DNA of 8,015 nt, from assembly GCA_964435235.1 (NCBI GenBank), contig CAYSXZ010000048.1, positions 1 through 8,015 of the forward strand. Direction: 5' to 3'. Positions 1-5,463 of the stretch are shown piece by piece (position 1 is the stretch's first letter; every line of letters starts with the position of its first letter). Position numbers and translations under genes: made by a program. Origin of the DNA: JAVZJR01 sp964435235. GTDB taxonomy: Archaea; Micrarchaeota; Micrarchaeia; Anstonellales; Bilamarchaeaceae. The notes under the pieces were generated by a model. The model was not told the DNA's origin. It saw nothing but the letters and a program-made list of their open reading frames with translations, and made no database searches.

Positions 1-1
1 T

Positions 2-55
2 CTTTTTGTATACTATGAAGTAGGAGGTGAAAAAAATGAAAAAAAGGTGGTATGA
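2..55 (+). CDS. possible C-terminal tail of an upstream gene (partial)
   Basis: One frame is open from the left edge of the window and ends in a TGA at 53-55. That TGA overlaps the ATG at 52 in the ATGA manner common in archaeal operons. The visible tail reads LFVYYEVGGEKNEKKVV, 17 residues with a Lys/Glu-rich end. Its start resembles the LFLYYRS segment of the next gene (about residues 31-37), and the DNA is similar too. It could therefore be the remains of a duplicated copy of that HTH gene. With only 17 codons visible, chance openness is quite possible. Confidence 0.28.
   Translation, partial: LFVYYEVGGEKNEKKVV
23..30 (+). promoter_or_regulatory. strong Shine-Dalgarno site (GGAGGTGA)
   Basis: GGAGGTGA is an eight-base match to the anti-Shine-Dalgarno end of archaeal 16S rRNA and is the best such match I see in the window. 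The nearest start is the ATG at 36, five bases downstream, which opens only an 8-codon ORF. The ATG of the HTH gene at 52 is 21 bases away, too far for normal initiation. The site therefore either drives a short leader peptide or points to a frame disturbance in the A-tract at 39-45. Confidence 0.6.
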
Positions 56-62
56 AATCTAA
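36..62 (+). other. 8-codon ORF (possible leader peptide) overlapping the HTH gene start
   Basis: ATG at 36 reads MKKRWYEI and stops at TAA 60-62, running past the ATG at 52 of the HTH gene. It sits behind the strong Shine-Dalgarno at 23-30. Translation ending at 62 could re-initiate at 52 (translational coupling). Alternatively, the seven-A run at 39-45 may be a slippage or sequencing-error site: with one A fewer, the ATG at 36 would be in frame with the HTH protein and give it an ideal ribosome binding site. The sequence alone cannot decide. Confidence 0.35.
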
Positions 63-258
63 AGTAGGGGAAACGTGCGATTTGGTTAGAAGAGGTGTTG
101 GGCGACCAAAAAAGTTGAGCAAGGCCGAAGTCGAACGGCTTCTCTTTTTGTACTATAGAAGTAATCTCTCCCTGCGAAGGTTGGGTCAAATTTTCAATGT
201 TTCGAGAACGACTGTTTCAAGACTGTGTAGTGAGTATTCCGCTGAGGTGGGGACATGA
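52..258 (+). CDS. small helix-turn-helix DNA-binding protein, Hin/resolvase-type arm
   Basis: A 68-residue protein that is almost entirely one DNA-binding domain. Residues 17-22 (GRPKKL) match the GRP minor-groove arm that precedes the helix-turn-helix in Hin-type serine recombinases. Residues 25-58 then form a three-helix HTH: helix 1 about 25-36, helix 2 about 40-47 (SLRRLGQI), a turn at about 48-51 (FNVS) and recognition helix about 51-58 (SRTTVSRL). There is no catalytic domain, so it is a solo DNA binder: a regulator, or a leftover or subunit of a mobile element. The ATG at 52 overlaps the stop of the upstream frame (ATGA), and its own stop overlaps the next start (ATGA at 255-258). The GGTGG at 46-50 is only one base from the ATG, so initiation probably depends on coupling. 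The target is unknown. Confidence 0.72.
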   Translation: MKSKVGETCDLVRRGVGRPKKLSKAEVERLLFLYYRSNLSLRRLGQIFNVSRTTVSRLCSEYSAEVGT

Positions 259-461
259 GCACTATAGTTGCGATGAACTTTTTTGGTGCACGATCAAAGG
301 TTGCAGAGTTGAGAGAAAGGTTGGCGGCTGATTCAAAAAAGCTACCCCAGCGTTTATTGAAACCTATGAAACCAGAAGGACCATTGCGATTACGAAATGA
401 AAAACCGACTCGGAATTGGTATCTCAATATTGTACACGATGACGTCTCTTTCTTTCTATAA
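255..461 (+). CDS. small basic protein of unknown function, coupled to the HTH gene
   Basis: A 68-residue protein that I do not recognise. It starts at an ATG overlapping the HTH gene's TGA (ATGA) and has a good Shine-Dalgarno, GAGGTGG at 244-250, four bases before the start. Both points favour real translation. The first half is probably helical (ARSKVAELRERLAADSKKL, about residues 12-30). The second half is Pro/Arg/Lys-rich and ends in a hydrophobic tail (DVSFFL). No metal-binding cysteines, membrane segment or catalytic motif is visible. The tight coupling suggests that it works with the HTH protein, for example as a partner subunit or the second ORF of a small element. That is inference from position only. 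Confidence 0.5.
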   Translation: MSTIVAMNFFGARSKVAELRERLAADSKKLPQRLLKPMKPEGPLRLRNEKPTRNWYLNIVHDDVSFFL

Positions 462-505
462 CATCTTTTCATTTTTCGGAATTTTAATCTCCACCAACTG
501 CGACT

Positions 506-528
506 GATAAACTGAACCGATAAACTGA
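506..528 (+). repeat. 10-bp direct repeat (GATAAACTGA) upstream of asnS
   Basis: GATAAACTGA occurs at 506-515 and again at 519-528, a 13-bp period just upstream of the asnS TATA candidate. A shorter CTGATA recurs at 504 and 525. Spaced direct repeats in this position can be regulator binding sites, but they could also be simple local duplication. No factor can be named. Confidence 0.45.
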
Positions 529-536
529 TATGATAC

Positions 537-545
537 AATTATATT
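537..545 (+). promoter_or_regulatory. candidate TATA box for asnS
   Basis: AATTATATT is centred about 35 bases before the asnS ATG. With archaeal spacing of about 26 bases this predicts a transcript starting near 567, giving a very short leader. GAGG at 568-571, four bases before the ATG, is a modest Shine-Dalgarno. The whole spacer is AT-rich, so the box is only a candidate. Confidence 0.35.
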
Positions 546-575
546 GCTTTCATTATAATCTTCCTTTGAGGATAT

Positions 576-1868
576 ATGTTCAAGCACATTTCAGACGTTC
601 TTAAGGAGAAAGAAGGAGAGAAGGTAAGCATACGAGGATGGGTTTACCGCGAGAGGACGAGCGGTAATATCCATTTTCTTGTTATTCGGGATGCGACTGG
701 CGTGCTGCAGTGCGCTGTGAAAAAGGATAAGGTAGACGAAAAAAGTTGGGCTACAGCAGAGCAGGCATACATAGAGAGCTCGATAGAAATAACAGGGACA
801 ACAAAAAAGGACGCACGCGCACCTGGCGGTTTAGAACTTCAAGCCGAGCGCGTTGTGTTAGTGAGTAAGGGGGAACCATTTCCAATCTCAAAGGATCTCA
901 GCGATGAGTTCTTGCTTGATGTGAGGCATCTCTGGTTGCGCTCACAGAAAATAACGAACATAATGAAGGCAAGGCATCACATAGTTAACTATCTCAGAGA
1001 ATTTTTCGATAAAGAGGATTTCTATGAACTCGCCCCACCGATAATAACGAAGTCGCAGTGCGAGGGTGGGGCAACGCTCTTCGAGATGGATTATTTTGGG
1101 GAAAAGGCGTATCTCACGCAGAGCTCCCAACTTTATGCTGAGGTATTTATCTTCGGTCTCGAGAAGGTCTATGTGCTCGCGCCATCCTTCCGTGCAGAGA
1201 AATCACGCACAGTTCGGCATCTTGCAGAGTACTGGCATCTTGAGCCAGAGATGGCTTGGTACGACCAAGAGATGAACATGAGGCTTCAAGAAAACATGGT
1301 AGAATATGTCGTTCAAAAAATGGTGAAGGAACATTCGGAGTTGCTCGAGGCGTGCGGGAGAAATCCAGAGGAATTGAAAAAGGTAAGGGTGCCTTTCCCG
1401 AGGATGGATTACGAGGATGCAATTGCGAAGGTGAACGAACTTGGCGGTAAGATAGAATACGGCCAGGATTTCGGCGCTGATGAAGAAGCGATACTTACAA
1501 AAGAACTCGACGTTCCCTTATTCGTGCATCACTTTCCAAAGGAAATAAAGGCATTCTACATGCGCGAGGATCCAAAAAAGCCTGGAACGGTTTTGAACGA
1601 TGATCTACTCGCACCAAGGGGGCATGGAGAGATTATTGGGGGAAGCGAAAGGATATGGGAGCTTGACGAACTTCTGACGAGGATGAAGGAATTCGGCCTT
1701 GACCCGAACGGCGATATGAAGTGGTATGTTGATTTGAGAAGATACGGCTCTGTTCCACATTCAGGCTTTGGCCTTGGTATAGAACGACTTACAAAATGGA
1801 TACTCAACCTAGATCACATAAGAGACGCTATTCCATTCCCAAGAACGATAACGAGATGCTATCCGTAA
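576..1868 (+). CDS. asnS: asparaginyl-tRNA synthetase
   Basis: A cytosolic class IIb synthetase that charges tRNA-Asn with asparagine using ATP. The 430-aa length is typical of archaeal AsnRS. An N-terminal OB-fold anticodon-binding domain (about residues 15-100, with GWVYRERTSGNIHFLVIRDATG) is followed by the class II catalytic core. Motif 1 lies around 130-156 (ending in the PP pair at 154-155). Motif 2 starts at FRAE 205-208 and continues through HLEPEMA 221-227. Motif 3 is GFGLGIERL 397-405, with the class-defining Arg at 404. The EFLLDVRHLWLRS segment, the KAFYM segment and the LRRYGSVPHSGFGLG run before motif 3 are the AsnRS form rather than AspRS. It starts at the first ATG, preceded by GAGG. 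It stands alone on the plus strand and converges on the ndk operon. Its presence implies direct Asn-tRNA charging rather than sole reliance on amidotransferase conversion. Confidence 0.93.
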   Translation: MFKHISDVLKEKEGEKVSIRGWVYRERTSGNIHFLVIRDATGVLQCAVKKDKVDEKSWATAEQAYIESSIEITGTTKKDARAPGGLELQAERVVLVSKGEPFPISKDLSDEFLLDVRHLWLRSQKITNIMKARHHIVNYLREFFDKEDFYELAPPIITKSQCEGGATLFEMDYFGEKAYLTQSSQLYAEVFIFGLEKVYVLAPSFRAEKSRTVRHLAEYWHLEPEMAWYDQEMNMRLQENMVEYVVQKMVKEHSELLEACGRNPEELKKVRVPFPRMDYEDAIAKVNELGGKIEYGQDFGADEEAILTKELDVPLFVHHFPKEIKAFYMREDPKKPGTVLNDDLLAPRGHGEIIGGSERIWELDELLTRMKEFGLDPNGDMKWYVDLRRYGSVPHSGFGLGIERLTKWILNLDHIRDAIPFPRTITRCYP

Positions 1869-1880
1869 GCCGATATGGCT

Positions 1881-1909
1881 AATGAAGAAAAAGAAAAAAC
1901 GTCTTCATT
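1881..1909. repeat. inverted repeat between convergent asnS and ndk
   Basis: AATGAAGA (1881-1888) and TCTTCATT (1902-1909) are perfect 8-bp complements around a 13-base, A-rich loop. A second, overlapping pair, GCTAATG (1878-1884) and CATTAGC (1912-1918), extends the symmetry with a bulge. It begins 12 bases after the asnS stop and could end or stabilise the asnS transcript, or help the leftward terminator. Confidence 0.5.
1884..1900 (-). terminator. T-tract terminator candidate for the rpl7ae-ndk operon
   Basis: Read leftward, this stretch is GTTTTTTCTTTTTCTTC. Archaeal RNA polymerase typically terminates at such T-runs. It lies about 110-125 bases past the ndk stop with no other gene between, inside the inverted repeat at 1881-1909. 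No comparable T-run follows asnS on the plus strand. Confidence 0.42.
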
Positions 1910-1965
1910 GGCATTAGCGTTTCGAAGAAATATATCTTTCTAAGTGTAGCCGAACCAAATTTAGA

Positions 1966-1977
1966 AGAAGGCCTTCT
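1966..1977. repeat. 12-bp perfect palindrome (AGAAGGCCTTCT)
   Basis: A perfect palindrome with no spacer lies 33 bp beyond the ndk stop, in the convergent spacer. Having no loop, it suits a dimeric protein site better than a hairpin, but palindromes of this length also arise by chance. Nothing else supports a function. Confidence 0.3.
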
Positions 1978-2010
1978 CTGCAAAAATTCTTGAGCATCTG
2001 TAAACAACAC

Positions 2011-2472
2011 TTACTCATCAGCAGCATACCTGTAATATTCGTTCATGAACTTATAATTAAATAATTCGCTGTCCTTGAAGAATCGTTTTATCTCCTTTTC
2101 AGCAGTCTCCTTTGTGTCGCTTGCGTGGATGACATTTCGTGAGGTGCTATTCGAGAAATCCCCACGGATTGTTCCTGCAGGTGCCTTTGTTGCATTTGTC
2201 GGTCCGACTATTAATCGAACAACCTCAACAGCTTCTTTTCCTTCAACAACCATCGCAATTATGGGATGCTCCGTCACGAATTTCTCTAAGTCAGGATAAA
2301 ATGGTTTATTAACAAGATGTGCGTAATGCTCCTTTGCAAACCTTGCATCCATCTGCAGCATCTTCATTCCTATTATCTTCAATCCTTTTCTTTCGAATCT
2401 AGAGATTATCTCACCGACAACTCCGCGCTGGATACCGTCTGGTTTTATTAGAATAAGCGTGCGTTCAAGCAT
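2011..2472 (-). CDS. ndk: nucleoside diphosphate kinase
   Basis: Transfers the gamma-phosphate from ATP to other (d)NDPs through a phosphohistidine, balancing NTP pools in the cytosol. The 153-aa protein is the normal family length. It begins MLERTLILIKPDG, with the conserved Lys at 10. The active-site stretch is NVIHASD, with the catalytic His at 116, preceded by the nucleotide-binding TIRGDFS run (111-117 region start). The open frame extends 28 codons further upstream, but that part overlaps rpl24e out of frame and lacks family similarity. The ATG at 2472 has AAGGAGTGA just before it, so that start is preferred. It is the last gene of the rpl7ae-rps28e-rpl24e-ndk operon, with four bases between the rpl24e stop and this start. 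Confidence 0.95.
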   Translation of the reverse strand: MLERTLILIKPDGIQRGVVGEIISRFERKGLKIIGMKMLQMDARFAKEHYAHLVNKPFYPDLEKFVTEHPIIAMVVEGKEAVEVVRLIVGPTNATKAPAGTIRGDFSNSTSRNVIHASDTKETAEKEIKRFFKDSELFNYKFMNEYYRYAADE

Positions 2473-2476
2473 GAAA

Positions 2477-2677
2477 TCACTCCTTCTTGCTCTTGGACAT
2501 CTCATTGAATCTTCTGCTTGCCTCTGTCCATTTCTGCCTTCTTCCCTCCCTTCCAAGTTTTAATGCATTCTTTCTACACTTACTCGAGCAAAAATAGAAA
2601 ACTGTTCCGTCCTTCTTTACGTACAATATACCAGTCCCTTTCTTTATTTCACTTTCGCAGAATGAGCAGTTCGGCAT
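2477..2677 (-). CDS. rpl24e: 50S ribosomal protein L24e
   Basis: A 66-aa zinc-ribbon protein of the large ribosomal subunit, found in archaea and eukaryotes. Four cysteines in two pairs (C4/C7 and C30/C34) form the zinc site. The stretch between them (GTGILYVKKDGTVFYF) and the Lys/Arg-rich tail (RRQKWTEASRR) are typical of the family. It starts at the ATG at 2677 with GAGGTAA a few bases upstream, overlapping the rps28e stop. Its own TGA lies inside the ndk Shine-Dalgarno region, so the two are probably translationally linked. Confidence 0.95.
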   Translation of the reverse strand: MPNCSFCESEIKKGTGILYVKKDGTVFYFCSSKCRKNALKLGREGRRQKWTEASRRFNEMSKSKKE

Positions 2678-2681
2678 AACA

Positions 2682-2885
2682 TTACCTCGCTTTGATTTCC
2701 TTAGCCTCCCTCTCTGTTTCGAGAAGCATTATTATCATACCTTTCTTTACTGGTCCCTTAACATTTCTTAAAATAACCCTTCCTGCGTCCGGTCCTTCTA
2801 AAACCTTGCAAAGAACTTGGTATATCTCGCCATAGACGCCGGTCTTGGTCCTTATCTCTACTATTTCAACTGGTATCCCTGCCAT
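2682..2885 (-). CDS. rps28e: 30S ribosomal protein S28e
   Basis: A small-subunit OB-fold ribosomal protein shared by archaea and eukaryotes. Family signatures are GIPVEIVEIRTKTGVYGEI at the start, GRVILRNVKGPVKKGMIIML in the middle and the near-invariant C-terminus LLETEREAKEIKAR. From the ATG at 2885 it is 67 aa, the usual size. A GTG at 2894 would add three residues and overlap the rpl7ae stop as GTGA. I prefer the ATG because it gives the familiar N-terminus and because the GTGAT just upstream can act as a weak Shine-Dalgarno. Its stop lies in the rpl24e ribosome binding site. Confidence 0.94.
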   Translation of the reverse strand: MAGIPVEIVEIRTKTGVYGEIYQVLCKVLEGPDAGRVILRNVKGPVKKGMIIMLLETEREAKEIKAR

Positions 2886-2890
2886 CAGAA

Positions 2891-3268
2891 TCACACTTTT
2901 TTCTCACGGCTTTCCTGCTTTGGCAGCTTTTTGAGAATATCGTGTAGCTTCTCTGTAGCTCCACCTGCATTCTCCACAGCAACTGCCGATGTGCCTACTG
3001 CGATACCAACCGCTTGACCGAGCTCCTTTCTTGTTGGAAGGAATGCGTACGGTATTCCCTTTTCTTTGCAAAGCATTGGTATATGAACAACTATTTCTTC
3101 AGGACTAACATCCTGAGCCACAACTACAAATTGCGCAGTCTTTCTCTCTATGGATTTGGTGGCTTCGTTTATTCCCTTCTTCACCTTACCGCTCTCCTTT
3201 GCTACCGAGAGCATTTCTATTATCTGCGGTATAAGCTCCTTTGGGGTTTCGAAATCTACATACGCCAT
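2891..3268 (-). CDS. rpl7ae: 50S ribosomal protein L7Ae
   Basis: A kink-turn RNA-binding protein of 125 aa. In archaea the family is part of the large ribosomal subunit and is also the core protein of box C/D and H/ACA guide RNPs and of RNase P. The signature GINEATKSIERKTAQFVVVA is followed by the DVSPEEIVVHIPMLCKEKGIPY stretch (about residues 33-75), then the conserved KELGQAVG helix and a charged tail. It begins at the ATG at 3268 with GAGGTGT at 3273-3279, six bases or fewer upstream. It is the first gene of the four-gene ribosomal/ndk operon. The family is known to autoregulate through kink-turns in its own leader in some archaea; I could not establish one here. Confidence 0.96.
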   Translation of the reverse strand: MAYVDFETPKELIPQIIEMLSVAKESGKVKKGINEATKSIERKTAQFVVVAQDVSPEEIVVHIPMLCKEKGIPYAFLPTRKELGQAVGIAVGTSAVAVENAGGATEKLHDILKKLPKQESREKKV

Positions 3269-3335
3269 ATTTACACCTCAAACTTAATCTCATCGGTTTG
3301 ACGACAAAATTTGTGAGAGTATTATTCTTTAAGAG

Positions 3336-3346
3336 GGTTTAAAAGT
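3336..3346 (-). promoter_or_regulatory. candidate TATA box for the rpl7ae operon
   Basis: Read leftward, ACTTTTAAACC lies between the folC stop and rpl7ae. With 26-base spacing, transcription would start near 3314 and leave a leader of about 45 nt carrying the GAGGTGT ribosome site. It argues for separate transcription of the ribosomal operon from folD-folC, though read-through from folC is also possible because no clear T-run separates them. Confidence 0.4.
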
Positions 3347-4576
3347 CTATCCTTGACCCTTCAATTTATAGAGCCTCTGAAGAAGATAGATACTCCCACA
3401 TACGAGAATCATGTCCTTTTCTCCACATCTCTCTATAGCTATCTTTAAGGCAGATTTTATGTCTTCTGCAGATGCGGATTCTGTGAATAGAGCCGCCTTT
3501 TCTCTTAATTCCTGTGGCGGAACGCTTCTTTCATCAAATTTTGTTGTTATGAAGAGCGATGAATGCGGAGCAAGGAGTTCTATCATTCTAAGCCAGTCCT
3601 TTGATTTCTTTGCTGCAAAAACAACTATCAATTTATCATAGTTGTAAAGATTTAGGTTTGCTACTAGAGTTCCTATTCCATCTGGGTTATGCGCAGCATC
3701 TGCCACTATAAGCGGTTTTTTATTCACAATCTCAAGTCGTCCAGGATGCTTGGTGTTTAGTAGGCCAGCGCGAATCGCCTCTTCGCTAATTCCCAATTCC
3801 TCTGCTGTTGCGACTGCGAGGGCGGCATTGAATGCTTGATGGCTCCCTACCAAGGATGTCTTCAGATTTATGTATGCATCCAAACCAATATGATCGAAAA
3901 CAGTTCCTTCTTGCGTAAGCTCTTTTATTTCATTAAAGAAATCTCTGCCGAGCCCTTTGAGAGGAACGCTGACTTCTCTCGCGCGTTGCTTTATTATTCC
4001 ATATGCATCTCCTCCAGCACCTGTTATAGCTACTCCTCTTTTAATTATTCCTGCCTTTTCAGCAGCTATTTTCTCTACCGTGTCGCCAAGAAATTCGGTG
4101 TGATCAAGAGCAATGTTTGTAATAACGCTTATGTTCGCGTCGGCAATATTTGTTGCGTCGTACTTTCCGCCCATCATAACCTCTATCACAGCAAAATCTA
4201 CCTTCTCGTCAGCACAATACTTGTATGCTATTGCCGCATAGGCTTCCCATAATGTCATATCGTATCCTTTTTCATGCAATTCGAGTAATTCGTTCTCGTA
4301 TTTCTCGAGTGTTTTTGTGTCGATCCATCTTCCGTTTATTTGGAATCTCTCCTCTGGTGCAACTGTATGTGGGGAAATAAACGTCCCAACCTTATACCCT
4401 TCTTCCTTAAGTATAGAAGAAATGTACGCAGTAGTCGAGCCCTTCCCATTTGTTCCTCCTATAAGTATGACACGAAGATTTCTCTGGGGATTACCCAACG
4501 CATCCATTATTTTTGCTATTCGCTCGAGACCAGGTTTGCATCCGTACCTCTCGAGTTTTTCCTCTAGCACCGTCAT
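3347..4576 (-). CDS. folC: folylpolyglutamate synthase / dihydrofolate synthase
   Basis: An ATP-dependent Mur-ligase-family enzyme that adds glutamate to folates (and, in bifunctional members, to dihydropteroate). At 409 aa it is close to family length. The P-loop is GGTNGKGST (40-48), followed by the SPH...ER substrate-loop pattern (68-77), EVMMGGKYDATN (132-143) for the usual EVGLGGxxDATN, and LDHTEFLGDTVEKIAAEKAGIIK (from 157). The HQAFNAALA run (246 on), HPGRLEI (277 on) and DAAHNPDG (293-300) complete the ATP and C-terminal domain motifs. The ATG overlaps the folD stop (ATGA), so the pair is translationally coupled. In archaea this family is much less universal than in bacteria, so the modified substrate could be folate or a related pterin. 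The neighbouring folD favours folate. Confidence 0.92.
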   Translation of the reverse strand: MTVLEEKLERYGCKPGLERIAKIMDALGNPQRNLRVILIGGTNGKGSTTAYISSILKEEGYKVGTFISPHTVAPEERFQINGRWIDTKTLEKYENELLELHEKGYDMTLWEAYAAIAYKYCADEKVDFAVIEVMMGGKYDATNIADANISVITNIALDHTEFLGDTVEKIAAEKAGIIKRGVAITGAGGDAYGIIKQRAREVSVPLKGLGRDFFNEIKELTQEGTVFDHIGLDAYINLKTSLVGSHQAFNAALAVATAEELGISEEAIRAGLLNTKHPGRLEIVNKKPLIVADAAHNPDGIGTLVANLNLYNYDKLIVVFAAKKSKDWLRMIELLAPHSSLFITTKFDERSVPPQELREKAALFTESASAEDIKSALKIAIERCGEKDMILVCGSIYLLQRLYKLKGQG

Positions 4577-5409
4577 TTTTTAGCCTTTCTTTCTGCGGCA
4601 AGGACCACATTGTTTAGGAGCATCGCAACTGTCATTGGCCCAACACCACCAGGGACAGGAGAGCAGTCTGCCTTCTTTATTACCTCTTCAAACTCTACAT
4701 CTCCTATTATCTTTTCCCCAGCTCTTGTTATGCCTACATCTATTACTGTCGCCCCCTTTTTCACCATATTGGCCTTTATCAGGCCAGGCAATCCAACTGC
4801 CGCTATTAGTATATCAGCGCTTCTTGTATATTCAGAAAGATTTTTTGTTTTCGAATGACAAATAGTGACGGTTGCATTCTTAGACAAAAGAAGAATTGCA
4901 AGTGGTTTTCCAACAACATTACTTCTTCCTACTATTACCGCATGCTTCCCTTCCATCTGGATGTTATAATATTCAAGCATCCGCACAACTCCAGCAGGGG
5001 TTGCAGGAAGAAACGAATTCATCCCAATGAACATCCTTCCCAAGTTTACAGATGTCCAGCCATCTACGTCTTTATCTGGAGCTATGCTCTCCATTATCTT
5101 TCTTTCATCGATATGATTTGGCAGTGGAGACTGAACTATAAAACCATCCACGTTTCTATCTTCATTAAGCCGTTCGATTAATGCGAGCAGTTCTTTTTCA
5201 GAAATTGTTGCCGGGAGCTTATGCAGGGTTGTTTTTATGCCGCAGGCAGCAGCCTTCTTTATCTTATTCTCAACATAAATCTCCGATGCCTTATCCTCCC
5301 CTACAAGCACTATTCCCAGAGTTGGAGTCCAGTCTATCTCGCCTGCTCTTCTCTTTACATTCATAAGGATAGTTTCTGCTGGCTCCTTTCCAGAAAGTAC
5401 TCTGTACAT
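4573..5409 (-). CDS. folD: methylenetetrahydrofolate dehydrogenase / cyclohydrolase
   Basis: A bifunctional enzyme that interconverts methylene-, methenyl- and formyl-tetrahydrofolate, normally with NADP, in cytosolic one-carbon metabolism. The 278-aa length fits the family. The catalytic pair Y45/K49 sits in SEIYVENKIKKAAACGI. VQSPLP (92-97) replaces the common VQLPLP. KDVDGW (113-118) is followed by TSVN where most members have HPxN. The Rossmann half has VGRSNVVGKPLA, the SADILIAAVG run, ATVIDVG and the C-terminal PVPGGVGPMTVAMLL. All core residues are present, so it should be active; the TSVN change may affect substrate or rate. There is no Shine-Dalgarno upstream and a TATA box lies 26 bases before the ATG, so the mRNA is probably leaderless. 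It is the first gene of the folD-folC operon. Confidence 0.95.
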   Translation of the reverse strand: MYRVLSGKEPAETILMNVKRRAGEIDWTPTLGIVLVGEDKASEIYVENKIKKAAACGIKTTLHKLPATISEKELLALIERLNEDRNVDGFIVQSPLPNHIDERKIMESIAPDKDVDGWTSVNLGRMFIGMNSFLPATPAGVVRMLEYYNIQMEGKHAVIVGRSNVVGKPLAILLLSKNATVTICHSKTKNLSEYTRSADILIAAVGLPGLIKANMVKKGATVIDVGITRAGEKIIGDVEFEEVIKKADCSPVPGGVGPMTVAMLLNNVVLAAERKAKK

Positions 5410-5430
5410 GCACTATAATGAGTGGAGATT

Positions 5431-5445
5431 GTTTAAAAATATTTT
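5431..5445. promoter_or_regulatory. shared divergent TATA region for folD and tRNA-Ile
   Basis: GTTTAAAAATATTTT sits in the 54-bp gap between the folD ATG (5409) and the tRNA 5' end (5464). Read leftward, the TTTTTAAAC part (5431-5439) is centred 26 bases from the folD ATG. Read rightward, TTTAAAAATA is centred about 27 bases before the tRNA. Each is the normal archaeal TATA distance, so one AT-rich box, or two overlapping ones, probably serves both directions. Confidence 0.55.
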
Positions 5446-5463
5446 CAATTTTATAATTCTTGT

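Noticed and set aside
504..535. Box C/D guide RNA upstream of asnS
   Set aside because: Several CTGA boxes occur because of the direct repeat, but there is no proper RTGATGA box C at a matching distance.
194..538. 114-aa open frame on the minus strand
   Set aside because: It covers two better-supported plus-strand ORFs with coupled starts. Its composition (Ser/Phe/Arg-rich) looks like an antisense shadow and it matches nothing.
2473..2556. 28-codon N-terminal extension of ndk
   Set aside because: It overlaps rpl24e out of frame, has no similarity to the family, and the internal ATG has a proper Shine-Dalgarno and the normal N-terminus.
3269..3313. Kink-turn in the rpl7ae leader for autoregulation
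   Set aside because: CCGATGAGA (minus strand, 3288-3296) resembles part of a box C, but I could not pair it with a second GA strand in a proper stem. The claim would need structure prediction.
3836..4252. 138-aa open frame inside folC on the opposite strand
   Set aside because: It is a shadow of a clearly conserved gene: rich in Cys, Tyr and Ser, with no motif or start signal.
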